The notes under the pieces were generated by a model. That model had not been told where the DNA came from and did no database searches. It saw only the letters and a list, made by a program, of their open reading frames with translations. 64,000 nt of DNA from Pseudoalteromonas luteoviolacea H33-S (GTDB lineage Bacteria; Pseudomonadota; Gammaproteobacteria; Enterobacterales; Alteromonadaceae), in assembly GCF_001625695.1 (NCBI RefSeq), contig NZ_AUXY01000072.1, positions 62,001 through 126,000 of the forward strand, in the 5' to 3' direction. Within the stretch, counting starts at the first letter, position 1. Every line of letters begins with the position of its first letter. The position numbers and the translations under genes are program-made. Positions 8,695 through 17,435 of the stretch are shown here, in pieces.

Positions 8695-9268
8695 AACTCA
8701 GCTCTACGAGCTCGTTGGCAAATTTAAATGCAGCTTGCGCGCCTTCAAGCATGGCATGCTCTTGCGATTCGTTCAGTGGCGCATCTTCAATGCCTTGCAT
8801 AAATTGACGCCAGTTTGACCCCCGGTTTGAACCCGCTAAAAACCGAGCACCAAACTCACTGTGTAAGCCGAGTTTTTCAGTTTCCTTGGCTAGTAGGGCA
8901 GCACCAAGCTTTGAGCCTTCAATCACATAGAGCCAACCTAAACTCTCGAATAGAGATGCATCAAGTGGAGAGAGTGTTGTTAAAGGTTGAGGCTGTGTCA
9001 TGCCTAAATCTTGAAAGTCTTGTATCAGTTGTTCGCACCGATCTCTGTCTTGCAGATCTGGGATTATTTGGGCAATCTGCGGATTGCTATATAGCACAGT
9101 AACGTAATTCATTAAGTAATACTGATAGCGCAAAAACAGGCCGTAATTTGCTTTGCTTTCGAATGGTGATTGCGCCATGATTTTTTTATCTAGTTGGTCA
9201 TGGACACTGGATGTAGATGCTCTCAGTTTGCTCATTCTTGGGTAGTTAGCAGATCGTAAGTTACTCAT
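8663..9268 (-). CDS. Biliverdin-producing heme oxygenase
   Basis: A 201-residue all-helical heme oxygenase. His23 in 'ASTSSVHDQLDKKI' aligns with the proximal heme ligand of the family, and 'GWLYVIEGSKLGAALLAKE' is the glycine-bearing distal helix that crosses the heme face. 'NRGSNWRQFMQGIE' is the usual C-terminal block. The enzyme cleaves heme to biliverdin, CO and Fe2+, giving iron from imported heme; biliverdin could also feed a phytochrome elsewhere. It overlaps the DUF454 gene. No phytochrome is present in the window, and the HasR-like receptor nearby favours the iron-acquisition role. I saw no strong Fur box directly upstream. Confidence 0.88.
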   Translation of the reverse strand: MSNLRSANYPRMSKLRASTSSVHDQLDKKIMAQSPFESKANYGLFLRYQYYLMNYVTVLYSNPQIAQIIPDLQDRDRCEQLIQDFQDLGMTQPQPLTTLSPLDASLFESLGWLYVIEGSKLGAALLAKETEKLGLHSEFGARFLAGSNRGSNWRQFMQGIEDAPLNESQEHAMLEGAQAAFKFANELVELSYGQSENAHVA

Positions 9269-9577
9269 TTTCTTTCAATTGAATTCATCATATAAATAAG
9301 AACGCATGAGTCGTTGAAACCCATAAAGAGATGTATAAAAAAATTGTAACTATATGATTTTTATGACCTAGATATTTAATAGATAATTGGGAAGACAAGT
9401 CAAAGCGGCTGTGAAAACTTAGGAATGAGTTTTTATGTATTACGGAGATTTTCAGCACATTTCAATCAAATTTCAATACTTTACGATCAATTTGGTGAAA
9501 AATAATAGCCATTTAGTTTGGTAACCTCTATATCTCAATCAGGAACAACAATGTAAACAACATGTAAAGGTTGAAAT
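9269..9577. other. Divergent intergenic region heme oxygenase / cellulase
   Basis: About 310 nt, AT-rich, separating two divergent genes. Near the right end, AACAATGTAA and ACAACATGTAA form a short direct repeat just before the cellulase ribosome site AAAGG. No gene, terminator or convincing operator seen. Confidence 0.4.
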
Positions 9578-10765
9578 ATGAAAAAACAGTATTTGAGCGC
9601 TATCTCGTTAGCTGTTGGATTGATATCCAGTCAGGCTTATGCTGCTGATTGCAGCGCCGTAAATACCTACCCAGATTGGCCACAAAAGAACTGGCAAGGG
9701 CAACCAAGCCACGCCAATACCGGAGATAAACTGGTTCACAATAATACGCTTTATCAAGCTAAGTGGTGGACCAGCTCGGAGCCCGGTACGGGATCCGCGT
9801 GGCAATATGTGGGTCGCTGTGACACTGGCGTCCATATTACGCCGGTTGAAAAGTATGGCCGCTTGCAAGTGTGTGGCACGGGCTTGTGTAGTGAAGCTAA
9901 TCAGCGTATTCAATTGCGTGGCATGAGTAGCCATGGGTTACAGTGGCATGGTTTGGGTAAATGTTTGACTGACAAAAGCTTAGATGTGCTGAGCTATGAT
10001 TGGCAAGCCGATGTGTTGCGATTGAGTTTATATGTGCAAGAAGGCGGCTATGAAACAGATCCGGTTGGTTTTACCAATCAAATGCATACGCTTATTGAGA
10101 TGGCGAGTGCGCGCGGGCTTTATGTCTTAGTGGATTGGCATCAACTCGACCCAGGTGACCCTAATTATAATGTTGAAGCCGCCAAAACATTTTTCACTGA
10201 GATAGTGACAAAACACAAACATCGCAATAACCTCATCTATGATATTGCCAACGAGCCCAATGGCGTGCCTTGGTCTGCGGTGCGTCACTACGCCGAGCAA
10301 GTGATCCCTGTGATCCGTAATATCCAGCCTAATGCTTTAATTATGGTTGGTACACATGGTTGGTCAACGTTTGGGGCTTCCATGTCAGATGGCGATTTAC
10401 AGGATGTAATCGATGATCCAGTGCCGTTTGATAACATCATGTATACCTTCCACTTTTATGCTGCCGCACACACGGATTATCACCGTAATATGCTGGATAG
10501 AGCGTCAGATATTTTCCCAGTGTTTGTCAGTGAGTTTGGTACACAGCATTACACAGGGGGTGGTGCAAATGACTTTGTGAGTTCACAGAAATACATTGAT
10601 TTGATGGCGAGAAAAAAGATCAGTTGGACAAACTGGAATTACTCAGACGACCCACTCAGTGGTGCGGCGTTTAAGGTGGGGAGTTGTGCGTCGCAAAATT
10701 TTGCTGATTCGGAGCTTAAAGAAGCCGGTGCATGGATCAAAGCAAAAATATTAGAAGGGCGCTAG
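9578..10765 (+). CDS. Secreted GH5 endoglucanase with N-terminal CBM5/12
   Basis: A 395-residue secreted cellulase. Signal peptide residues 1-22 (…SSQAYA/AD). Residues about 24-85 form a chitin-binding type 3 / CBM5-12 module ('YPDWPQKNWQG', 'GDKLVHNNTLYQAKWWTSSE', 'WQYVGRC'). The GH5 (beta/alpha)8 catalytic domain follows, with acid/base Glu226 in 'DIANEPNG' and nucleophile Glu319 in 'VFVSEFGTQH'; His residues in 'VDWHQLDPG' and 'YTFHFYAAAH' are in the expected places. It should hydrolyse beta-1,4-glucans. The binding module is N-terminal here, whereas in the well-known marine Cel5 enzymes (CelG/EGZ) it is C-terminal after a linker. It is followed by a strong terminator and stands alone. Confidence 0.92.
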   Translation: MKKQYLSAISLAVGLISSQAYAADCSAVNTYPDWPQKNWQGQPSHANTGDKLVHNNTLYQAKWWTSSEPGTGSAWQYVGRCDTGVHITPVEKYGRLQVCGTGLCSEANQRIQLRGMSSHGLQWHGLGKCLTDKSLDVLSYDWQADVLRLSLYVQEGGYETDPVGFTNQMHTLIEMASARGLYVLVDWHQLDPGDPNYNVEAAKTFFTEIVTKHKHRNNLIYDIANEPNGVPWSAVRHYAEQVIPVIRNIQPNALIMVGTHGWSTFGASMSDGDLQDVIDDPVPFDNIMYTFHFYAAAHTDYHRNMLDRASDIFPVFVSEFGTQHYTGGGANDFVSSQKYIDLMARKKISWTNWNYSDDPLSGAAFKVGSCASQNFADSELKEAGAWIKAKILEGR

Positions 10766-10788
10766 TTATTCTTCAAGCAGATTTAGCT

Positions 10789-10831
10789 GTGGTAAAAGAG
10801 TGCAATCGCGCTCTTTTACCACTGTTTTTTT
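10789..10831 (+). terminator. Rho-independent terminator of the cellulase gene
   Basis: GTGGTAAAAGAG (10789-10800) and CTCTTTTACCAC (10811-10822) give a perfect 12-bp stem, followed by a 7-T run at 10824-10831. It lies 24 nt after the cellulase stop codon. Confidence 0.92.
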
Positions 10832-11019
10832 GGTCACTGTTCAATACGGTAAGGTCTACGGATATCTCATTCATATTATTGCTATATATGCACTTTTATA
10901 TCTTTTATCGGTATTTTTGGCGTTTCATAATTAATTTATTTATTTTCATCTAGATACGTGTGAGAAATAAATAATTTTGCAATTGAGTGAGCTGTACTAT
11001 AGTTTACTTCGTAAAAAAA

Positions 11020-13038
11020 ATGTTTAAGAAAAATAGTGGTGCAGTGATGTTACAAGCAATTGCTCGATTGGTTTCTAGCCATATGACAACCGTTGTATTA
11101 CTACCATGTTTACTCTTAGGCGCAGTGATTTTTTACGATGTATCCATGTCGGCTAAACGGATGAACGACGCCTATGATGCAGAGTACAATGCGTTTTTGA
11201 GCCATATGGTATTAAGTGTTATCCATGAGACGCAAAAAGAGCGCGGAGCCTCAGCTGGCTTCATCGGCTCTAAAGGCGCTAAGTTTAAAGATAACTTGCG
11301 TCAGCAGCGTACTCAAACAGATAGATTGATTGCCACGCTTAAACAGGAAAAACTGAAGTGGGATCTGATCCCCGACATAGCCAAAGAGTTGGCCGAGTTT
11401 GAACGCATGTTTGGCAATTTGTCGCAAATCCGCAGTCGTGTAGATGCCTTGTCTATTTCACTTCCTGAAGCACTGAAGTTTTACACTGATATCAATCTTA
11501 AAGCATTGCATATGGTGATCACCGCATCGCGGCTGAGTAACGATCACACCATTGCCACTGAATTGGTGGCCATCTACAACTTTTCTAGCGCCAAAGAGTC
11601 CGCGGGGATTGAGCGCGCCGTATTATCTAATGTATTGAGCCGAGACAGTTTTACGCCAGCGCTGAAAACCAAACATGTTGCACTGATGACTAAGCAAGAC
11701 GTGTACTTAGAAGAAGCGCTCGAGGCCTCGCCTCTAGAAATGAAACGTATTTTAGAGCAGGCACTCAGTGGCAGTGCCTTTCGCGAAGTGGCCCGTTATC
11801 GCAGTGGCGTTGAAAGTAAAAATGACAATTTTGGACTGGATGCGGAGAGTTGGTTCAAAGCAGCCACAGATCGTATTAACGCACTGAAAGCAGCGGAAGA
11901 AAAAGCACTGAACTTGGTGGATGAAACGGCCATTAAAATTCAGCAGCACGCGGTGTGGGTGCTGGTTATAGAGCTGATCATTTTAGTTGTTGGTCTAGTG
12001 ATCACCGCGGCATTATTTTTTGCGATACGGCTGCGTCGCCGCCAGTCAGCAAAAATTGCCGAAGGCATAGACATTGCCATGCTAAACAAAAACCTTGGCC
12101 ATGAGATTGGCGTCATCTCTAAAGATGAGCTGGGTAAGTCTGCTAATAATATCAATAAATTAACCCGCCAATTTGAAGATGATTTGATTGAGTTTGCCAG
12201 GGTGTCTTCCAGCATTGCAAATGCCTCCCAAGAAACGGCTACGGCGATACAGCAAAGCCAAGAAAATTTAGTGAGTCAGCAATCTGGTATTCAAACGATT
12301 GCATCTGCCTCTGAGCAGATGAGCGCCAACATTCAAGTGATTGCCAATTCGATGAACGAAAACGCGGCGGCTGCAAAAACCGTGACCCAAGAATCATTAC
12401 AAGGTCAGCAAGTGGTGGCTGATGCAGTGCAAGTGATCCAGCAAGCCTCAGATGATATGGCACGCTCTGCACAATCGGTGGATGCACTGAATGAGCGTGT
12501 AGGCAGCATTTCTTCCATGGTTGAAATGATAAAAAGTATTGCAGAGCAGACCAATTTACTGGCATTGAATGCCGCCATTGAAGCGGCCCGTGCGGGTGAG
12601 CAAGGGCGTGGTTTTGCCGTGGTGGCTGATGAAGTACGAAGTCTTGCCAGTCGTACACAAAAATCAACAGAAGAAATATCAGCCTTGGTGAGCGAGTTAC
12701 AAACCAGCTCCTCAGAGGCGTCTGATGTGATCACACAAGGTAAAGAGAATGCGTTGGAAGCAGCGCAGCGTGCAGAAGAAATTAAACGTGCCCTTGAGCA
12801 AATTGTTGAACAAGCTCAGCAAGTTGAATTGGTGACCGAGTCTGTATCGAGTAATACTCAGCAGCAAAGTAACGCCATTGATGAAGTGAGCAAAAATATC
12901 AACGGCATATTCCAAAAAGCCACGGAAAATGTCAGTGGCGCCGAGCAAATCAATATTGCCGCCATAGACATTGCCAGAGCCGCACAAATGATGGACAAAT
13001 TGATAGCTGAATACACGGTGAGTCAGTCAGTGCGTTAA
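11020..13038 (+). CDS. Methyl-accepting chemotaxis protein with NIT sensor domain
   Basis: About 672 residues. An N-terminal transmembrane helix is followed by a periplasmic helical NIT domain, recognised by '[20 protein letters not shown]' and the spaced helices after it; NIT domains in characterised proteins sense nitrate/nitrite. A second membrane helix lies at about residues 310-335, then a short HAMP-like linker and the coiled-coil signalling domain with hairpin tip '[20 protein letters not shown]' and '[12 protein letters not shown]'. There is no CheR-tethering pentapeptide at the C-terminus. Start uncertain: GTG 10987, ATG 11020 and ATG 11047 are in frame and none has a good ribosome site. 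The ligand is inferred from the family only. Confidence 0.88.
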   Translation: MFKKNSGAVMLQAIARLVSSHMTTVVLLPCLLLGAVIFYDVSMSAKRMNDAYDAEYNAFLSHMVLSVIHETQKERGASAGFIGSKGAKFKDNLRQQRTQTDRLIATLKQEKLKWDLIPDIAKELAEFERMFGNLSQIRSRVDALSISLPEALKFYTDINLKALHMVITASRLSNDHTIATELVAIYNFSSAKESAGIERAVLSNVLSRDSFTPALKTKHVALMTKQDVYLEEALEASPLEMKRILEQALSGSAFREVARYRSGVESKNDNFGLDAESWFKAATDRINALKAAEEKALNLVDETAIKIQQHAVWVLVIELIILVVGLVITAALFFAIRLRRRQSAKIAEGIDIAMLNKNLGHEIGVISKDELGKSANNINKLTRQFEDDLIEFARVSSSIANASQETATAIQQSQENLVSQQSGIQTIASASEQMSANIQVIANSMNENAAAAKTVTQESLQGQQVVADAVQVIQQASDDMARSAQSVDALNERVGSISSMVEMIKSIAEQTNLLALNAAIEAARAGEQGRGFAVVADEVRSLASRTQKSTEEISALVSELQTSSSEASDVITQGKENALEAAQRAEEIKRALEQIVEQAQQVELVTESVSSNTQQQSNAIDEVSKNINGIFQKATENVSGAEQINIAAIDIARAAQMMDKLIAEYTVSQSVR

Positions 13039-13136
13039 CCCTATGCAGGCGTGCTGATCAGATATGCCTGTTGTCATGTTGATCTGAGATGACAAATTTG
13101 GCGTATCAAACAGCAAATTAATTTAAAACTTTATTT

Positions 13137-13355
13137 ATGCAGCACACACTTACTCCAAAAAAGTTGCTCCACAGTAAGTGGACGTCAGTGAGTCCAGCGC
13201 ACAAAGAAAAGCACTTTATGGTCACGTCAGTCGAGTTTGATGAAGATGGCAAAGTGATAGAGTGTATTATTGAAGCCTTGATGACGAAACGTGAAATTGC
13301 CATTAATTGGCGCGCGCTCAAAGACCCTAAAATTTGGAAAATGGGCTGGAAGTAA
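13137..13355 (+). CDS. TIGR02450-type Trp-rich small protein
   Basis: A 72-residue protein that matches the small Trp-rich family: 'PKKLLHSKWTSVSP' then 'KEKHFMVTSVEFDEDGKV' and the ending 'INWRALKDPKIWKMGWK'. The family is common in marine gammaproteobacteria and cyanobacteria and has no known function. The residues KLLHSKWT and the C-terminal W-x(3)-L-K-D are its hallmark. The ribosome site is weak. It ends 7 nt from the convergent AraC gene. Confidence 0.82.
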   Translation: MQHTLTPKKLLHSKWTSVSPAHKEKHFMVTSVEFDEDGKVIECIIEALMTKREIAINWRALKDPKIWKMGWK

Positions 13356-13362
13356 GCCTAAG

Positions 13363-14571
13363 CTAAGTTTCTTTTTTTCGGTAGGCACTGGGTGTCATGC
13401 CGGTGTGCTTTTTAAAGGCGGTATAAAAAGCAGACTTAGAATTAAAACCAACCGACATAGCCACATCCAGTATGGTTTTATCACTGTGTATGAGGCTCTG
13501 CTTTGCTGCATCGACACGGTGTTGATTTACAAAATCAAAAAAGCGGATATCTAGCGTTTCATTCAAGGTTTGAGAAATGTAATGACTCGGTGCATGAATG
13601 TGCGCTGCGAGCTTTGGCAGTGATAAAGCAGCGTCTAAATAGAGCTTATCACCGTGCATTGCATGCTGTAATTTTGTGGCTATTCTTTGCGCTTGCTGGG
13701 TATCTAAAGCAGAGCGCTGATACTTTTCTTCACTGCTTGATGTCGGCTCGCCCGTCAGCGTTTGATTGGGCACAGAGGTGCTCTCAAGGTGATAGCACTC
13801 CGCAAACCCCGGCTTTTGTCTTAATCCCCACAGAGATAAGCTATATACAAGCAGTAATAGTAAAGTGGCATGCAGATACGGGCTAAGCTGAATTGGACTT
13901 AGCAGGTTATTGAGTACTAAGTTCGTTGCGATGAATAGCCACACGCCGCCGACAGAAGTTAATAACCAGACCAGCCAGTGCAGCTCTTTTTGCTCGGTAG
14001 ATGCAAACACATCTTTGAGCCTGATATGGTAATCACGCAGCAGACTGAGGATTTTGTAAAAGTACCAAGCTGATTGCACCACCCAACCGAGCACGCAGAC
14101 AAACGTCATGATCAGTAAGCCATAGATGATTATTTGAAGCAGGTTGGGGGCGTGTGCAATGACGGTGAGCTCATCACTCACTAAAACCCCATGTTGATAG
14201 CGTGCAGGCAAACACAGGGCAATGAAGGCAATGATGCTACCAACACATGCGGGGATCAAATGCCTCACATCATGACGTGAGAGTTGCCAAGGGGTACTAC
14301 TGGTCAATGCTTTAGCGTATAGCCATAAGCTTGGCGCGATCAGTAATAAGGCGGGTAAGGACGTAATGAGATTGAAAATTTGCCACTTGATTGGCAGTAA
14401 TACTTTGCTGATGGGCAGCATGGCAATAAGCCCAATGGCGAGCAAACAGACTGCCAAAGGCCAATAAATTTGATAAGTACGCACCCGCAAAATCAGTTGG
14501 TGTGCACTAAAAATAATGACACATAATGTGGCCACATTGAGGGCAAATAGACTGGGGTGTTCTACAATCAT
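13363..14571 (-). CDS. Membrane-anchored AraC-family regulator (7TM + HTH)
   Basis: 402 residues. The first about 240 form seven hydrophobic helices ('LNVATLCVIIFSAHQL', 'PLAVCLLAIGLIAMLP', 'FVCVLGWVVQSAWYF' and others). The C-terminal about 105 residues are an AraC double HTH: 'LSLPKLAAHIHAPSHYISQ' and 'ILDVAMSVGFNSKSAFYTAF' followed by 'KKHTGMTPSAYR'. Such proteins sense a signal in or across the membrane and regulate nearby genes. The divergent neighbour is a DUF2306 membrane protein gene 190 nt away, a likely target. Confidence 0.88.
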   Translation of the reverse strand: MIVEHPSLFALNVATLCVIIFSAHQLILRVRTYQIYWPLAVCLLAIGLIAMLPISKVLLPIKWQIFNLITSLPALLLIAPSLWLYAKALTSSTPWQLSRHDVRHLIPACVGSIIAFIALCLPARYQHGVLVSDELTVIAHAPNLLQIIIYGLLIMTFVCVLGWVVQSAWYFYKILSLLRDYHIRLKDVFASTEQKELHWLVWLLTSVGGVWLFIATNLVLNNLLSPIQLSPYLHATLLLLLVYSLSLWGLRQKPGFAECYHLESTSVPNQTLTGEPTSSSEEKYQRSALDTQQAQRIATKLQHAMHGDKLYLDAALSLPKLAAHIHAPSHYISQTLNETLDIRFFDFVNQHRVDAAKQSLIHSDKTILDVAMSVGFNSKSAFYTAFKKHTGMTPSAYRKKET

Positions 14572-14761
14572 CCGTCTGACCGAGACCTTATTATGAAAAT
14601 AAAAATAAGTATATAAAACAGAGTTCTAAATAAGTTTCAAACCATGATTAGCGCCAAGCTGTTTTGCTGCTTTTGTCCTGCCCAATCAGCTAGGACGACC
14701 TCTTTTTAATCATCTTACATAATCATCGCATCCTTCACCAGATGAATTAAGTGAGTAAATA

Positions 14762-15475
14762 ATGACTAGCAACAATCAACCCGTCGCATTTAATTGGCCA
14801 GTGATCAGTGGCCTGCTTTTAATCATGGCGATCCCCGGTATACCCGCCATCATCATTATTGCGTTAGTACTGTTAGGTCAAACTGATGTTTTAGGTATGG
14901 CTGATGTCATACACCCTCAGTACTTAGCTGCGCCTGCAGCGATATTAACCCATGCGATGGCGGGGGTAACATTCTTTTTAACCATGCCTTGGCAGTTTTC
15001 GCCTCGTCTTCGTATTCGCTACCCGCGCTGGCACAAGCTTGCTGGACGCGTCGCGGTGATAGCTGGTTGCACTATGGCGTTATCTGGAATTTGGCTACAC
15101 CTTGTGTTGTCTCCAAATGAGTTAGGTGGGCGCTTTATCTCGTTGGTTGTGATGAGTATCGCAATTGTGGGGGCGTTTTCAGTGGCAGTTTGGCAGATAG
15201 TACGCGGACAAGTGGCTGGTCATAAAAAGTGGATGATGCGCGCGGTGGCGATAAGTTTAGCGGCCATTACACCGCTATTTATTGGCGTGATAGTGCATTT
15301 GGTGCTGGGTCATTGGCAAGAGACAATTGCGCCTCTGCTCACGCTTTACCATGATTACGACAGATTGGTCGCCATGTTGATTAACCTAGTCGTGGTTGAG
15401 TGGTTAAGTAAAAAGCCTCAAAAAGCGGGCGAGCCAAACAGGTCTGCCATGTCATCGCCATTGTGTGAAAAATAA
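14762..15475 (+). CDS. DUF2306 multi-helix membrane protein
   Basis: 237 residues with about six hydrophobic helices. The DUF2306 signature is visible: 'HAMAGVTFFLTMPWQFSPRL' followed by 'RYPRWHKLAGRVAVIAGC', and 'GHKKWMMRAVAISLAAI'. The conserved His/Arg residues in 'WHKLAGR' and 'GHKKWMMRA' hint at heme or metal contact like other small multi-helix families, but this is not established. It is transcribed divergently from the membrane-bound AraC regulator, the arrangement expected for a sensor and its target. Confidence 0.82.
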   Translation: MTSNNQPVAFNWPVISGLLLIMAIPGIPAIIIIALVLLGQTDVLGMADVIHPQYLAAPAAILTHAMAGVTFFLTMPWQFSPRLRIRYPRWHKLAGRVAVIAGCTMALSGIWLHLVLSPNELGGRFISLVVMSIAIVGAFSVAVWQIVRGQVAGHKKWMMRAVAISLAAITPLFIGVIVHLVLGHWQETIAPLLTLYHDYDRLVAMLINLVVVEWLSKKPQKAGEPNRSAMSSPLCEK

Positions 15476-15637
15476 AGACGCCGTGTTTGAAAAAAACGTT
15501 AGAGCGTGGTTTTGATATTCATTATCAATTTATTTTTGAAACTGATTTAAAAATATACACTATTATCAATATGAGTTAGGTGTATTAAAGTGATCCGCAG
15601 ACATGATTGACACGGCTAAAGGGCAAAGGGGAGCGCA

Positions 15638-16450
15638 ATGAGCAAAACCATATTAATTACCGGATCGACAGATGGCATTGGCAAAGCCTGTGCAATTACC
15701 TTGTTGATGCAAGGGCATCGTGTGTTATTACATGGTCGTAATCAAGATAAGTTAGATGCATTGTGTGAGGAGTTATCAACGCGCTTTGGCAGTGAACGTG
15801 TGGCAGGTTATTGTGCAGATCTGTCTGTGATGGCTGAGGTCACTTCGCTGGCAAAGGCCGTCACTGAAGATAATACCCAGTTAGATGTATTGATCAACAA
15901 TGCTGGCGTGTTTAAAACCACACAAACGCTGACCAATGATGGCTATGATATGCGCTTTATGGTCAATACCATTGCCCCTTATATTTTGACCAACGCGCTG
16001 CTCGCCATTGTGCCAAAACAAGGGCGTATTATTAACTTATCATCTGCTGCTCAGTCGCCGTTTGAGGCGAGCGAGTTATTAACTCCCAGCAACCTATCGT
16101 CGGGGGCTGTGTATGCAAAAAGTAAATTAGCGCTGACCATGTGGTCGATGTGTATAGGTGCACAATTAAAAGCGAGTGGACCGTGTATGGTGGCAGTGAA
16201 CCCCAAGTCTTTTTTAGGCAGTAAAATGGTCCAAGAAGCTTATGGTATGCAAGGCAGTAGTGTGCAGTTGGGCGCGGATATTTTGGTTGAAGCGGCCCTG
16301 GGTGAGCGTTTTGCTGACGCTGGCGGGCTGTATTTTGACAATGACATTAATCAATTTAGCCCACCCCATCAAAGCACCGTGGATCAAAGCTTGATGGCCG
16401 AATTAATGGAGACTTTGACGCAGTTACAGCAACAAGCAAAGCTAATTTAA
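15638..16450 (+). CDS. Short-chain dehydrogenase/reductase (SDR)
   Basis: 270 residues, Rossmann fold: 'ITGSTDGIGKACAITLLMQG' is the TGxxxGIG dinucleotide site; 'VLINNAGVFKT' is the NNAG motif; 'INLSSAAQS' holds the catalytic Ser region and 'YAKSKLALTMWS' the YxxxK pair. Substrate unknown. Ribosome site AAGGGGAG lies 6 nt before the ATG. Its stop overlaps the stop of the convergent LysR gene (shared TTAA). Confidence 0.9.
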   Translation: MSKTILITGSTDGIGKACAITLLMQGHRVLLHGRNQDKLDALCEELSTRFGSERVAGYCADLSVMAEVTSLAKAVTEDNTQLDVLINNAGVFKTTQTLTNDGYDMRFMVNTIAPYILTNALLAIVPKQGRIINLSSAAQSPFEASELLTPSNLSSGAVYAKSKLALTMWSMCIGAQLKASGPCMVAVNPKSFLGSKMVQEAYGMQGSSVQLGADILVEAALGERFADAGGLYFDNDINQFSPPHQSTVDQSLMAELMETLTQLQQQAKLI

Positions 16451-17337
16451 TCCCAGTAGGGCACATCTCCGATATAGGCTTTGAGATAGTCAATAAACAC
16501 GCGCACTTTGGGGGCCAGCATGCGAGAACTTGGATAAACTGCCCACAGTGCGGTGTCATTGACAAGGGGCGCCTCTTTTAACACTTGCACCAACTTGCCT
16601 TCTTGCAGTGCTTGATAGGCACACCACATTGAGCACAGAGTGATCCCCATACCGCGTATGCACGCATCCCGAATGGCTTCGCCATTGTCTATTTGCAGTC
16701 CACCGATGGGCTTAAACTTGATGTGCTCTGTCGCACCTTCAAAGACCCAGTGCTCTATGCCGGTTAGGTTAATCAGGGGGTGAGCGCTTAATTGTTCAAC
16801 TGAGTCGGGCATACCGTGCTTGGCAATATACTCAGGGGATGCACATAAAATACGGGTATCACTGGCAAGTTTACTGGCTATCAGGGAAGAGTCACTCAGT
16901 GCCGCATTGCGAATAGCCACATCGAAACCCCCTTCAACCATATCAACGATACTGTCGCTCAAGCGAAGATCTATTTTCAGTTCAGGGTAGCGCTGTGTAA
17001 ATTCCACCAACGCGGGCACGATGTGCATACGCCCAAATGAGGCCGGGGCGGTGATCCGCAATGTCCCTTGCGGTGTGTGGCTACCTGCGCCGATGGCGGC
17101 TTTAGCGACTTCAACGCTCTCGAGTACAGACTCTGCATGGGGTAAAAAAGCCAACCCTTCTTCAGTTAAGGCCACTTTTCGGGTTGTGCGATAGAGCAGT
17201 TGTGTTTCCAGCGTCTCTTCTAATTTATTGATATGGGCGCTGGCAACCGCTGCAGAGAGCCCCAGCTCTTTACCTGCTAGGCTAATGTTATGTGTGGCGG
17301 CGATGCGGGTGAATAATTTTAAATGCGCAATGTTCAT
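16447..17337 (-). CDS. LysR-family transcriptional regulator
   Basis: 296 residues from ATG 17337 (an upstream in-frame TTG at 17343 is less likely). N-terminal winged HTH 'LFTRIAATHNISLAGKELGL' then 'SAAVASAHINKLEETLETQL', and the typical co-inducer domain ('GTLRITAPASFGRMHIVPAL', 'LKIDLRLSDSIVDMVEGGFD', 'GMGITLCSMWCA'). It resembles the subgroup that controls divergent oxidoreductase genes. It is transcribed away from the quinone-oxidoreductase gene, with a palindrome at 17386-17406 between them, and tail-to-tail with the SDR; both are likely targets. Confidence 0.9.
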   Translation of the reverse strand: MNIAHLKLFTRIAATHNISLAGKELGLSAAVASAHINKLEETLETQLLYRTTRKVALTEEGLAFLPHAESVLESVEVAKAAIGAGSHTPQGTLRITAPASFGRMHIVPALVEFTQRYPELKIDLRLSDSIVDMVEGGFDVAIRNAALSDSSLIASKLASDTRILCASPEYIAKHGMPDSVEQLSAHPLINLTGIEHWVFEGATEHIKFKPIGGLQIDNGEAIRDACIRGMGITLCSMWCAYQALQEGKLVQVLKEAPLVNDTALWAVYPSSRMLAPKVRVFIDYLKAYIGDVPYWD

Positions 17338-17377
17338 TATCAATAAAATCTAAAAACTGATTGTATTTATATCGATA

Positions 17378-17406
17378 TTATCAAGAGTATAGTTAAAAAA
17401 TATACT
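17378..17406 (+). promoter_or_regulatory. Promoter with LysR-type palindrome
   Basis: AGTATA (17386-17391) and TATACT (17401-17406) form a palindrome with a 9-nt centre, containing the T-N11-A pattern of LysR sites. TATACT also reads as a -10 box, with TTATCA (17378-17383) 17 nt upstream as a -35. Operator and promoter would overlap. The assignment to the adjacent LysR protein is inferred. Confidence 0.5.
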
Positions 17407-17435
17407 GTTTGTATTCACTGAACGAGGATTTAATC

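Noticed and set aside
9269..9330. Fur box upstream of the heme oxygenase
   Set aside because: The AT-rich sequence lacks the GATAAT/ATTATC half-sites seen at fecI and fumC.
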